Part shown: positions 40,813 through 51,596 of the stretch, one piece after another
Numbering within the stretch: the first letter of the stretch is position 1
Layout of the letters: each line of letters opens with the position of its first letter
DNA from: Heracleum sosnowskyi
Taxonomy: Eukaryota > Streptophyta > Magnoliopsida > Apiales > Apiaceae
Length of the DNA: 64,000 nucleotides
Direction of reading: 5' to 3'
Assembly (NCBI GenBank): GCA_030848705.1
Contig: JAUIZM010000116.1
Location: forward strand, 1-64,000
Position numbers and translations under genes: made by a program
Notes under the pieces: model-generated
What the model was told of the DNA's origin: nothing
What the model saw: the letters and a program-made list of their open reading frames with translations, nothing else
Databases searched by the model: none

Positions 40813-43800
40813 ATGTCTACTCATTATGGACTACTTTCTAATGCTATGGGGCAAGGCCCAACCCACCTTGTTCCTGACACAAGCATGCAACCTAAACAGT
40901 CTAAACAGTTAACAACCACCTCTACTGTCTCTCAAAAGACTTTAGTTGTAAAATCAAAGAAATCAGCTAGAACTGATGTGTCTGGAAGGCAATCGGGTTC
41001 AAAGGATTTTTACTCTACACCACTCACTAAAAAGCAGATACAAGGGGGTGTACAAGGGGTCCTGGTGAAGAAAGCTGATAAGGTTGTTAAGGATGTTCCT
41101 GTGAAAAGGAAGTTAAGGTTGATTGATGAAAGTGATTCAGAGGATGACTTACCTATATCCTCTGTGATGAATGTGAACAAGGAAGTTGCTGATACTGCTA
41201 CTAAAGCTGTGGTACCTTCATCAAAACCACAAAAGACAAGGAAATTATCAAAGAGCAGGTATCATATTCCTTTGACAGTGCAAATGAAGGATACTGATAT
41301 TCAGACATCAAATCCTGATGAGTCATCTACTCCTGATGCTCTAGCAAATCCTGATGTTAGTATTCCTGATGCAACAACAAAAGTTGTCTCTATATCAGAC
41401 TCTCCAGCCTCTCCATCTCAGATTAGAGAAATTTCTTGGGAGAAGGTTTCTACAACTGCTTCCTTGGTTGGTCTTACACCTACATCAAAGAAAAAGAGGA
41501 ATGCAGAAGAGTTAGTCTATCAGAGACAGAAGAAGCTGAAAGGATCAAGCCCACAAGAACCTGAATTTCAGAGTAATTCAGCAGCTACTGTTGATCCTGC
41601 CACACAAGAACCACTCAATCAAAGTTTGGGTGAAGGCTTAGCTAGTGGAATGGTCACACAAGAACCATTTTCTCAAAGGGAGAATGAAGACATCAACATT
41701 CCAGCTACACAAGAACCATCTTCTCAAAGTGAAGATGCAGGCAAAGCTACAGCTTCTGTTGAAAGATTGGTCGAGAACATTGTCTATGAGGGAAGCACAC
41801 AAGAACCTTTAACTCAAAGTGTTGAAGCAGCTTCTGAACCTCAAGCTCCACAAGAACCATTGGTAGCAAATACTGATGCAAGCATATCAAATCCTGACGA
41901 TGTTCATCCTGACACTAGTGGTGCTCCTGATAATGAACCTATTTTGATACAGCCACTTCGTTCAAGACCAATGGATCATCCTATCTCAGAACCACAGGAT
42001 AAACTGAACGGTATTGCTATTCCTGATCCTGATATTACTCATGATACTGCTGATGATACTTCTGATGATAGTGATGATGATAATGAGAATCGAAAAGAGA
42101 AGGAACAGCTTGCTACAACACTCAAAATTAGTCTTGGAACTAATTTTGGTTCATCAAGTACATATATAGCTAGCAATGCTTCCACTGGGAAAGATCAGAG
42201 ACAAGATTTTTCTATTCCTTCCTTTGATCCTGCAGAGGCATTTAGACAGAATGAATGGAACAATTCATGGTACCAATCTGATGAATCTATCAGTTTTTCT
42301 TCTGCTATTGAACATGCCTATAATGCAGTGAAATCTATAGAGAATCAAGACTTGAAGAATCATCTGAAGGCTACTACTCTGTTATCCAAAGGCCTGAAAA
42401 GTGAGATTGATTCTATCAAGGGTTCAACTGAAAAAGTGAGGACTGATATCTTTAATAATTTTACAAAGGTGCCTACTACTTTACAACTGAGGGTAGTGGA
42501 ATCCCAAGTGAAATCTGTTGTTTCAGAACAAACCTCAATCAATCAAAGAATTGATTCTCTGGATACTAAGGTAACTGAAATTCAAGCCTCTCTTTCCTTA
42601 ATTTTGCAATTATTGTCAAATCCTGATGTCAAAAAGGGGGAGAAGGTTATTCAGACAAAATGTACACCTGATCTAGTATTAAGAAATAATGATGATACTG
42701 GAGATGATGGTGATGACAAAGTGATACAAGGAGAAACCTCTGATGCTGTTGTTATGAAGACAATCCAAACTTCTCAAAGTCAAACAACGCAGTCAACTCA
42801 TGTTTTTGATTCTGGAGTTAAGACAATAAGAACATTGGTGCAATCTCAGATCCTGACGGAAGATCAAATCCTGACATCTGGTCATGGACACATTCTTGCT
42901 ACAATTCCTGAAGGTGATGAAGATGTAATTATTGATAATCCTGAAGATGCATCAAATTTATTCCAGAAGTTTTCTACAAAAGATGGCAAAATTGTTACTC
43001 TATATCACACTGATAAAAGAGTTCAACAATTATATGCAAGAAAAGCACTCTCTACAGCAAGTGAAGAATATCCAGATCTCTCACATGAAGAATTCTTGAG
43101 ACTACAAAGAGAGACAATGGAAAGCTATACTGCTCCTGCTAGAGGTAGAAGAAGCAGAAGTAGGAGAGGTGCTAGAAGAAGTAAAAGAGGTTCTTCAACT
43201 CAAACAGTACCTAGACAGACAAGGTCTAGAGGGTTAAGAATTGAAGAAATTCCTGAAGCTTCACAAAATCTAACAGATCCTGTTATCAAGGATATCATGG
43301 ATAAAGAAGACAAGGAATTTGTTGAAGAAGAACCTGAATTGAGAAGAAAAACAAGTAAATCAACTCTCAGCAATACAACTCAAATTGAAGATTCTAATCC
43401 TGACAATATTCAAGATCCTGACGAATCTGAAATTCTGCAAGAGGTTGATTTGATAATCTTATCTACTGTTGTTGATTGTCACAACAAAGAAGTAGATGAA
43501 GAAGAAGAAGCCAGAAGAAGAGATATTACAAAAAGAACATATGAAGATTTCAATCTCTATCTACAAAGGCTTAAAGTTTCAAATGAAAGACAATGGAGAA
43601 ATCCAAGCAGACAAGAATCTTTACTTGAAAGAAGCTACACTCATGAAAAGGAGAAAGACAAGAAGTGGGAACACATAAGTACACTGAAGTATGATACACC
43701 TATCAATTTTCAGACTGGTGGAATTATAACAAGTGCTTCAAGTGTTGTTGATTTGTCTGATATGGCTAGATCAAAAACACTCTGGTTAAAGATGTTTTCA

Positions 43801-44520
43801 AATCTGAAGCAAATGTCAAGTTACACAAGAGGAGGTATTGGACACAGGGATGCTGAATTTCTAAACATGACTTATGTTGATCCTTACTCCTTAACTGAAA
43901 TTGGAGGTACTTTAACTTCTGAAAACCTGAACAATTTATTAGCTGTTGATATAGTTATAGATTGTCATGATGGTTTTGAAAAGAAAGAAAAGCTTCTGTA
44001 CTTCATGAAAGATGGTAGTGTGAAGATTCTATCTATTCAAGATCTGCTGATGAAAACTACACAGGAACTGAAATATATTCACTATCTGTTAAGATGGAAG
44101 AACCAAGTGTGCAAAGTATGGGCTGACATGATTTTGTCAACTATAAGAAGAAGACTGGATGGAAACAATAATTTCGATGGTAATTATATTCCCATGTACT
44201 TAAATCAAAGAGGTCAGGATGTGGAAATGCAAAGAGGTACTGCTGTTAAAGAAGTAACTTTTGGTATGACCCAACTTACTCTCAATCCTGATGGGAAGGA
44301 AATTGCTTATCTTTTGCTTGAAGAGCACAGTCTACAGAAAAGCTCCATACAGAATCTCAGAGCAGCTATCTACCAGATTAATGAAGAAGATGAAGAACTC
44401 AGAAATCTTAAGGAAAGACTGATTCAAATTCTTGAAGAAAAAGAAGAAAGTTTATTATCCAACTTCTTGAAGATGAATCTGTTCTATCAAAAAAAACTTA
44501 AACAGATAAGTTGTTTCTGA
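40813..44520 (+). CDS. Sirevirus ORF2, 1,235-aa protein of unknown function
   Basis: First in-frame ATG at 40813 (the frame is open from 40759). Long polar, Ser/Thr/Asp-rich first half with five T-Q-E-P-type repeats (residues about 260-360). A heptad-like helical region lies at about 507-600. An Arg/Ser-rich basic block (about 776-800) resembles an RS-type nucleic-acid-binding or nuclear-localisation segment. A more globular C-terminal third ends in an E/K-rich coiled coil (about 1187-1216). No signal peptide or membrane helix, so not a typical envelope despite its env position. Many Asn-Pro-Asp triplets come from the AATCCTGAT motif. The intact frame of this length implies recent selection. 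I recognise no family. Confidence 0.75.
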   Translation: MSTHYGLLSNAMGQGPTHLVPDTSMQPKQSKQLTTTSTVSQKTLVVKSKKSARTDVSGRQSGSKDFYSTPLTKKQIQGGVQGVLVKKADKVVKDVPVKRKLRLIDESDSEDDLPISSVMNVNKEVADTATKAVVPSSKPQKTRKLSKSRYHIPLTVQMKDTDIQTSNPDESSTPDALANPDVSIPDATTKVVSISDSPASPSQIREISWEKVSTTASLVGLTPTSKKKRNAEELVYQRQKKLKGSSPQEPEFQSNSAATVDPATQEPLNQSLGEGLASGMVTQEPFSQRENEDINIPATQEPSSQSEDAGKATASVERLVENIVYEGSTQEPLTQSVEAASEPQAPQEPLVANTDASISNPDDVHPDTSGAPDNEPILIQPLRSRPMDHPISEPQDKLNGIAIPDPDITHDTADDTSDDSDDDNENRKEKEQLATTLKISLGTNFGSSSTYIASNASTGKDQRQDFSIPSFDPAEAFRQNEWNNSWYQSDESISFSSAIEHAYNAVKSIENQDLKNHLKATTLLSKGLKSEIDSIKGSTEKVRTDIFNNFTKVPTTLQLRVVESQVKSVVSEQTSINQRIDSLDTKVTEIQASLSLILQLLSNPDVKKGEKVIQTKCTPDLVLRNNDDTGDDGDDKVIQGETSDAVVMKTIQTSQSQTTQSTHVFDSGVKTIRTLVQSQILTEDQILTSGHGHILATIPEGDEDVIIDNPEDASNLFQKFSTKDGKIVTLYHTDKRVQQLYARKALSTASEEYPDLSHEEFLRLQRETMESYTAPARGRRSRSRRGARRSKRGSSTQTVPRQTRSRGLRIEEIPEASQNLTDPVIKDIMDKEDKEFVEEEPELRRKTSKSTLSNTTQIEDSNPDNIQDPDESEILQEVDLIILSTVVDCHNKEVDEEEEARRRDITKRTYEDFNLYLQRLKVSNERQWRNPSRQESLLERSYTHEKEKDKKWEHISTLKYDTPINFQTGGIITSASSVVDLSDMARSKTLWLKMFSNLKQMSSYTRGGIGHRDAEFLNMTYVDPYSLTEIGGTLTSENLNNLLAVDIVIDCHDGFEKKEKLLYFMKDGSVKILSIQDLLMKTTQELKYIHYLLRWKNQVCKVWADMILSTIRRRLDGNNNFDGNYIPMYLNQRGQDVEMQRGTAVKEVTFGMTQLTLNPDGKEIAYLLLEEHSLQKSSIQNLRAAIYQINEEDEELRNLKERLIQILEEKEESLLSNFLKMNLFYQKKLKQISCF

Positions 44521-44594
44521 AGATACTCGTACATTTTGATACATGTTTTTGACATCATTGAATATTTGGAATCTATACTTTATTTCACAAAGTA

Positions 44595-44610
44595 TGAGAT
44601 TGGGGGAGAT
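44595..44610 (+). other. Polypurine tract, Sirevirus
   Basis: TGAGATTGGGGGAGAT directly before the 3' LTR; the primer for plus-strand DNA synthesis. Confidence 0.88.
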
Positions 44611-45227
44611 TGTTAGATCAGAATTCAATGATCGTCAGAAGCTAGACTCAACTGATCAGGATTACTAACGTCATCAGTATTGCATGGTCATCAGTATTTG
44701 ATCAAGCATCAGTATCTTATTGATCATCAGGATTCCTACTCAGACTATGATCAGGATTGATCATCAGAACTTGAAGCTGATCAGGATTCCTACTTCGAGT
44801 TATATTTGGAGTCTAGATAAACATGGAAGTTTATTCTATTTGTTCCTGGTTTGTAGTATGTAGCTATCGATTAAGGATAGGTTTCTATCTTTGTTATTGA
44901 TTATGACTTATCTTGTTATTGATAGAGAAGCTGTGTGTACTATATAAACACAGTCTTGGTTTCGATTTATGTATTCATTCGAGAGAGAACATAATCGAGG
45001 GAATCAAGAGAGAAGCTCTTAAGAACAGAATTTCTTGAGAGAGTTTTTGTAAACTAGCAGCTCTCAAGAACATCAGAATTTCTTGAGAGAGTTTGTAACA
45101 GTTTTATATCAGATTTAATAAAGCTATTATCTTTCTTTTCATATTTGTGATATATACATTAAGAAGTCGATTATCTTACTCTATTGTATTCAACCCCCCT
45201 TCTACAATAGATTATTACTGGGCAACA
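44611..45227 (+). repeat. 3' LTR of the Sirevirus-like element
   Basis: 617 bp, same ends as the 5' LTR, with differences clustered near its start (three in about 10 bp near 44664-44672). Confidence 0.93.
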
Positions 45228-45273
45228 ATCAATCCACTCACAGTAATGGCAATGATCAACAGCGACCAGCACC

Positions 45274-46750
45274 TGTTAGTGTAGGTGCCCTAGAGGCAAT
45301 ACATTGTCTCTTTTAATAAACCTTTATGTCATTTGATTATTCAATAAACGTATTTATTATGACTTTAATTACTGCGATATATTTGTTAGCATAATAAATG
45401 TCCTTAGAATCATGATACACATTATATAGTTTAAGTACATGACTTGAACTTGAGATTATATAATATATCATATTCTTAAAAGGTCCCTAGTCGAGTATTA
45501 TTAAATATAGGACAATAATAATACATAAATAGACTAATATGTTGATTGACAGATAACCACATCTCATTGGTTATAAGTATGGAGATAATAAAGTCAATGC
45601 ATAGGTACATGTAGGAGTACATGGTACAGGACAGACCCAAAGTGAGATTCTTCATGTTTAATAAAGTCATAAGAAAGACTCACAGTGATAATGGTGTAAT
45701 GATCCTTAGACTTGAGATCATTATATTTCTATACGAGGATTAATATACTTTGACAACATTAAAAGTTACCTTTGACCGGGTGATGATAAAAGTGGACATC
45801 GGGTATATCATGAGTCATATGAGAAATATGAATGATAGATAAAGGATTTAACCCTCCTATTATTAGGGGAGATATTATTGGCCTCTTGATTGAGTGATAC
45901 TATGAAAAATGCATGGCCATGCTCAAATATTGATTTGTTTTAATAGTTTACTCATTGATCAAGGAAACCCGGATTAAGCATTGAAGAGGATGACTAAATA
46001 CATGCCTCGAGTTTAATCTATAATATTTGGTTAAAGGGATTATATTACACGGAAACATTAATCACGAAAGGTTTAATTGGATCACCAATTATTATTATTA
46101 CTTGGGTAGCAATGATGTATTACTAGATGCCGCTCATTGTTTATATTTTGTTATTGGATATTGAAATTATTGCCAACGTAATAATAACCTAAAGGGTTAC
46201 ACAATAAGAACGTTTTAAAAGGAGTTTTAATTTAAATATCAGATTTAAATTAAATAATTATAAATTCGAAATTGGTTAATTAATTAATTAAGTTGGACTT
46301 AGTTAATTAAATTGTATTTCGAATTTAATTCATTAAAAACCCAAATCAGTTTGGTTTAGTTGAAGCCCAAGCTAATTAGGGTTAGGCCCAATCTCTCTGC
46401 CCTATATATACATAATGATGTATAGTTTTAGGGTTGGCTCAGATAATTCGTTTTTTAAGAGAGGCTAGAGAGAGAGAGAAGGCAGTTTTATTTGGCTAGT
46501 ACCTGCTCCTTGGATCGTTGGACGATCGGACGCTCTTGTGGACGATTTAGAGACACAGATCTTGACGCAAGGGCTGTGTGGTGATTGCAATCTAGGACCT
46601 CCATCTTACAGAATTCGTAAAGCTCTTAACTGGTATGATTTCGTTTCTCCATAATCAGTCACAACTTATACATGGATCCTGCGTTAGGGTTTCGTAAATT
46701 TTATTATTTTACGACTGTTTTTCGCTGCGTTTTTACAATGAAACCCAACA
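45274..46750 (+). mobile_element. Solo LTR, family D (inside LTR C)
   Basis: 1477 bp, ends TGTTAGTGTAGG and AAACCCAACA, target duplication GCACC (45269-45273 and 46751-46755). TATA box CCTATATATAC near 46402. Confidence 0.9.
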
Positions 46751-46984
46751 GCACCTCAGTTCGCCCAAAAACTATGTATTTAATCTGTATGTGTTGAGAG
46801 AGAACAAAGAAGAAGATAGTTGCTAGGGTTTTCTGAGTTACGTATATTCTCTTTATCAAACGTTCTATTTTGTATATATAAAATACAAAATAAAACGTAA
46901 CATCCCAAATATTGTAACTGTAGATATGGCATTTAATACTAAATATTCTGATTTAATTATCATAACAGTTGTCATCAGTATTTA

Positions 46985-47235
46985 ATATCAGTTACAGCTC
47001 AGTCAGGATTTCCTGGTCCATCAGGATTTGATCATCATCAGTACTTACTCAAGCCATCAGGACTTGCTATCCGTTAGGAGTGGCATCAGTACTTGACCGA
47101 CCATCAGGAATGCACGTACCATAAGGATCCAAGTACTGACCCAGGCCATCAGGATTTGATTCAAGTACTGACCCAGGCCATCAGGATTTGATCCAAGAAC
47201 TGGTCCATCAGGATTTAATATAAATCCTGACCCAG
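46985..47235. repeat. CATCAGGATT motif block in LTR C
   Basis: About nine copies of (C)CATCAGGA(T/C)TT or close variants, plus AATCCTGACC once. It includes a tandem pair around 47120-47190 (AAGTACTGACCCAGGCCATC repeated). The same core motif is used by the Sirevirus nested in this LTR. Confidence 0.75.
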
Positions 47236-47639
47236 TACAGGTCACCTCGCGTACGCGAGACGCCGAGACATTCGCCCAAATCGCCGTTCGACCCGACCCG
47301 ACCCGAGTCGTGGCGTGGCGTGGGTACACTAACACCATGCACACCCACATGCCTTAGTAGTTGTACACTACTCTTGCACATGGTTCTATATAAACCCACC
47401 AACCTCTCATTACCATTTCTATGTGGGATACAAGTTATTTCAACTTACACAACCCACATAACCCATTTCAAACAACCTATTCCAACTCAATTTATTTATG
47501 GATTCCACTAAGAAAATGTCTTAGATCCAAACATGAAAGTTTAAGTCCTCATAACAAGGAACAACTTCCAATTGTTAGTTTCCGGAAATTCCATCAAGAA
47601 CATATTTAAAATATGCCTCAAACTTTCCATTTTCTAACA

Positions 47640-47823
47640 TGTTTTACTTTGTTAAAAAAAAAATTCTCCATGTAAATTTCTAGAATTTTTATAATTTCTT
47701 TCCTTAACTTTTTGTAGCAGAATTATAAATGTAAAAATTATGGTGAAAATTATGAGTTAAAATGAAGGTTCATGCCTTGCACGGGTTTTTACACTAGTTA
47801 TACTAATTTGACAAAATAATACC
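47640..47823. repeat. Duplicated segment copy B, last part with Helitron-like end
   Basis: Matches copy A from 7178 to about 7360. The CTAG terminus is at 47793-47796; the hairpin stem is changed at one base. Confidence 0.75.
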
Positions 47824-48260
47824 CACTAGTACAAAAACAATATTATATGTCGCGTATTATGTGTCGGAAATATACTAAAGCGTCATATATTATAATTATA
47901 TATATCGGTTAACTCAATAGGCGACACATATACTACATTTATATGAATTTTATATGTCGGTTAATTAAATAACCAACATATAAATGTTATTTACATGTCA
48001 GATTAATATACACCGACACATATGTTGTGTTTATGTGATTCCTTTTTTTACCCATCACATACGACTTAAAATTTATATGACGGTAAAGTTATGTTTAACC
48101 GACCCATAAAATATTTATTAAAATATTAATTAATAACAAATAATAAAACCCCCAGTTTCCCACGTACTACATCATCGACCAAGTCCTAACAACCAAGTCC
48201 TAAAAACATGTCGGCTCAGGGAAGAAAAACATTCTCTGCTTCTTCAACCATCCTGAAAAC
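47824..48260 (+). mobile_element. CACTA-2 transposon, 5' terminal region
   Basis: Begins CACTAGTACAAAAAC. Subterminal ATGTCGG/CCGACA repeats in both senses follow (about 47850-48110), then a 5' leader-like stretch. It is interrupted at 48261 by the family D retrotransposon and resumes at 61405. The 3' end is beyond the window, so the 3-bp duplication cannot be tested. Confidence 0.7.
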
Positions 48261-49337
48261 TGTTAGTACTTGTGCCCTAGAGACAATACTATAATGTTCT
48301 TAGGGAAGACATTTTGATTATTAATAAATATGTTCTATGGATTTTCTTTCAATTATTTATTATGTCTTTATTTACTGCGATATTAATGTTAGAATAATAA
48401 ATGTCCTTGGAATATAAGCATGAATTCTATATCTCTAAGTATGTGACTTAGAAATGAGATTATATGAATAGTGTTTATAATCCTAAAGAGATCCCTAGTC
48501 GAGTATTATTATTTGAGGACAATAATAATGCATTAAGACTAGTATGTTTGTTGACTGATGACCACATCTCATTGGTCATAAGTATGGTGATACTAAAGTC
48601 AAAGACATAAGTGCATGTTAGCAGAACATGCACTACGTCAAATTTTGGCTTCCGCCACATAAAATATGTGTGGCTATGAACTTTACGTCACTCTTTAATT
48701 TTTCAGCCAAGTGTCACCTAAGGTCGGATCATCGTATGCCCCCTACGGACACACCCCGGTTGTGTGGCTGTAACTCAAAACAGAGTGACTAAAGCATACC
48801 ACCATTTGGGTCTGACAGCTCCCATTTTAAGCTCAAACGTGTGACTAAATACCAACTTGCAGCCACAGTATGTGTAGTGGCTAAAGAGAATTAATAACGT
48901 GGCTAAATACCAACATTCATCAAAGGCTTAGTTTTGGTCGCACTATTTATTGGTAAATCGTGACAAAACGCTTTGGTATGGCTACATTATATAATTTTTG
49001 TGTGGTCGTTTCTATGTTATATACACTATTAAATAACTGATTTTAGTCACTAATAATTGTAGAAACTATAGTTCTGGCTAAAACCTATTTTCATAGAATT
49101 TTTGTAATATATAGTGTGGCTAAAGGATAGTAATAGCCACACACACTTAACTAAATTATACAGGGTTTTATTTGTATTATAAATGATCCATAATAAGTAA
49201 CAATACCAAAATTCCAAAATTGAAACACAATGCTATTCTAAAATTCAACACTTAGCCATACATAAATCAATTCTCTTCTACATAAAAATTATGTGCGATG
49301 GAAACATATTCAATTGTTGAAGGAAAAAAATCAATTG

Positions 49338-49691
49338 CTAGTCAATTTTCCACATTCCATTACACGAACAAGAACTGGCTATTCTTGAAACCTTTTGTTT
49401 TAGTTTTTTTGGTCTTCTATCAGCTGCTGTCACGATATCAACCTTCACTAGATGATGATCAGATGTGCCTTTTGATGAAATCACTGAATATGTTTCAGGA
49501 ACAAACTTATAATACAAGTCTTGTGATGCCATAATGTAATCTACTCGTGTTCCATACTTGCACGTACCCTGCACATCTGCATCCAAGAAATATAAGTTAA
49601 AGAATATACACTCATACACAAATGAGGCTTCTTGTACAACAGAGGCAAGTACTTTGGCCGTTGGCAATCATCACAACTGGTTCACAGTCCC
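49338..49691 (-). pseudogene. Captured exons of an endonuclease/exonuclease/phosphatase gene
   Basis: Exon 49691-49653 and terminal exon 49576-49338 have GT-AG borders (AA/GTAC and GCAG/ATG). The terminal exon encodes the end of a DNase I-like fold with G-T-R-V-D-Y-I and the S-D-H-H motif, whose Asp/His belong to the active site of this superfamily. Only the C-terminal part is present, so no activity is expected. It lies directly downstream of the ERD2-like exons on the same strand. Spliced to them it would be read out of frame. Confidence 0.75.
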
Positions 49692-49878
49692 CTGCAAAAT
49701 CAAAATTTGTTACACTGAAAACTGTCTGAAAAGAAATCAAAATTTTGTTATACATTAGACAGGCTGACTAGAAGCTGGCCATTCACAACACTGCAGAAAA
49801 CAGAGATGAACACTCACTCATTAACAGCTGATATGAAATGCAAGACTGTAATTAATCGCATAAAAATATATGGCTTAC

Positions 49879-50844
49879 CTTCTCATGTAATAGTAACAGA
49901 AGTCTGCCAAAATGAAAGTTTGAACAACCTCGGAGAGCAATACTGTTGGTAGCCAAAACAATCCGCTCCCGAACAAGAACAAATATGTTCCAGCAGTCTC
50001 ATAAACCTAAATACCACAATGTCGATAATTCCCAATCACATATCAGTATGGTAGGAGAATGAATCACATTACTATATAATGATGTAACCAGGATAGTATG
50101 ATAGGAACTCACCGAGATTACCCAATGAGCACATCCCAAAAAGCGAGAAATACCAAGTGCAAACACATAATGGGCGGTAAATGGTTCAATCAGCTGTATC
50201 AGGAGCAAAATGTTTAGTTTTGAAATTTTTGTATATGAAATACGCCTAACCCATATACTTGTAGAATACACAGTGGGCACTGACCTTTGCTTTCTGCATC
50301 AAACGGAGCTGAGGCAACACTGAAATAGATTCCAGGTAGACACAGAATGCCCAAAGAATTCGGGTAATCAAGGGGTGCTTTGTATATGGGTGTACAAATA
50401 TGCTTAGAAGAGCACAAGGCACTACCTGTAGACAAAATCAATATATGTTAAAAGCAGCAGTGCAATTGGCAGCTTCAATAACAATCTCTCGGGTAGAATC
50501 ACAGAAAGAACAGATCAATGCAATGCAATTGCACTACAACATATATATCTTAAGGCAAGTTTCAGATCTTAATCAGATGAGTAAATGTCCAAGATTAAGT
50601 TTGTCTAGCTACATAAAAACAGAAGAATGAAAAAAGTAATTTACCACATAATACAGAGGAGTGGTGTCTAGCTCAGCCATGTAGGAGGCTCTGAGCTTGA
50701 ACCTTATCATGTATATAACCCACAATGTAAACAAAAGTGTCAGTGAATCAAGCACGGTGTGGATGTCCCCTTCCATGTAACAACTGCAACCCAATCTTAC
50801 AGCTGTGAATATCGCCGTAAGCTCCTGCGTCTTCAGAGAGAGTC
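49879..50844 (-). pseudogene. Captured exons of an ERD2-like (KDEL-receptor-like) gene
   Basis: Four exons with GT-AG borders: 50844-50645, 50425-50285, 50193-50113 and 50006-49879. They read in phase into about 178 residues of a seven-helix ER lumenal protein retention receptor-like protein, including the stretches L-W-V-I-Y-M-I-R-F-K-L, E-P-F-T-A-H-Y-V-F-A-L-G and L-A-D-F-C-Y-Y-Y. The first exon and the C-terminal tail are missing. The full-length host protein retrieves ER-resident proteins from the Golgi. All visible exons are still open, so capture was recent or the transcript is tolerated. Joined to the next exon (49691) the frame stops after about three codons. Confidence 0.85.
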
Positions 50845-50999
50845 CTGCACCAGTCACAAAACATTAAACATAATATATGTGAACCAAGGACAATTAGAAA
50901 CCTGTGATTATGCCAACTCAAAGATAGATCAGTTTTTTTTAATGTCCCTTTCTTTATCAATTCTTTCATTAAAAACCAAAACAGCAGCTTAATTAGAAT

Positions 51000-51230
51000 T
51001 CACAAGCGTGTAACTCCCCACCCCAACCTCAGAACGCAACTTCCTAAACGCACATCATGTCCCCGACTACTCACATCTGAACGCAACTTCCTAAACGTAA
51101 TATTCGACCTTTCTAACACCGCCTCCATCTCCAACTCCTCCCTTTCCTTATTCGACCTTTCTAACACCGCCTCCAAATCATCAACCAAACTCTGCAAATC
51201 CCTAATTTGGGTGAGGTGTTTGAGGCAATT
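51000..51230 (-). pseudogene. Captured coiled-coil-like coding fragment, internally duplicated
   Basis: An open minus-strand stretch rich in E, R, L and S, with a duplicated V-L-E-R-S-N segment from a repeated GGTGTTAGAAAGGTCGAAT stretch. A second duplicated piece contains GTTTAGGAAGTTGCGTTC. No family recognised. Confidence 0.4.
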
Positions 51231-51596
51231 GATAATATAAGTGATTAATTGAGGGATTTAATACAAGAAGGAGAAGAATCATATAACAAAATTGAAAAAA
51301 ATAGAGAAAATGCTAAGAGAAAACCAATTGAAACTGAGAGGAAAAGAGAGGGATGGAAAAGAGAGGGCGGCTACGCTGGGTTAGTGAAAAATAGAGATGG
51401 AAAATGGGGGAAATGAAAAATTGATAAAGGGGGGAAATATTTACAAGGGGGAAATGAATTAAAGGAGGGAAGTGACTAGTCGATGAAAAAATCAACTGAA
51501 ATAGATAAAATTCATAAAAGATAAATTTGAAAATTTTGCAATTTTTTAATTATTTTTAATTAATTACTAGTAAAAATGATTATTAAAATATCATAC

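Larger units (their letters stand above)
34618..45227 (+). mobile_element. Sirevirus-like Ty1/copia element with two extra ORFs
   Basis: LTRs of 617 bp (about 8 differences by eye), target duplication ATCAA (34613-34617 and 45228-45232), tRNA-iMet primer site, gag-pol with one nonsense codon, an antisense ORF, a long ORF2 and a polypurine tract. Total 10,610 bp. A long region between pol and the 3' LTR is typical of Sireviruses. Confidence 0.93.
34304..47639. mobile_element. Solo LTR, family C, interrupted by two nested elements
   Basis: Ends TGTTGGGTATAA and TTTCTAACA. Flanks are TCTTT (34299-34303) and TGTTT (47640-47644), with TGTTT in copy A, so the left duplication copy has one change. 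Removing the Sirevirus and the family D solo LTR leaves about 1.24 kb: 34304-34617, 45233-45273 and 46756-47639. TATATA sequences near 47390 fit a promoter in either direction, so orientation is unresolved. Confidence 0.75.
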
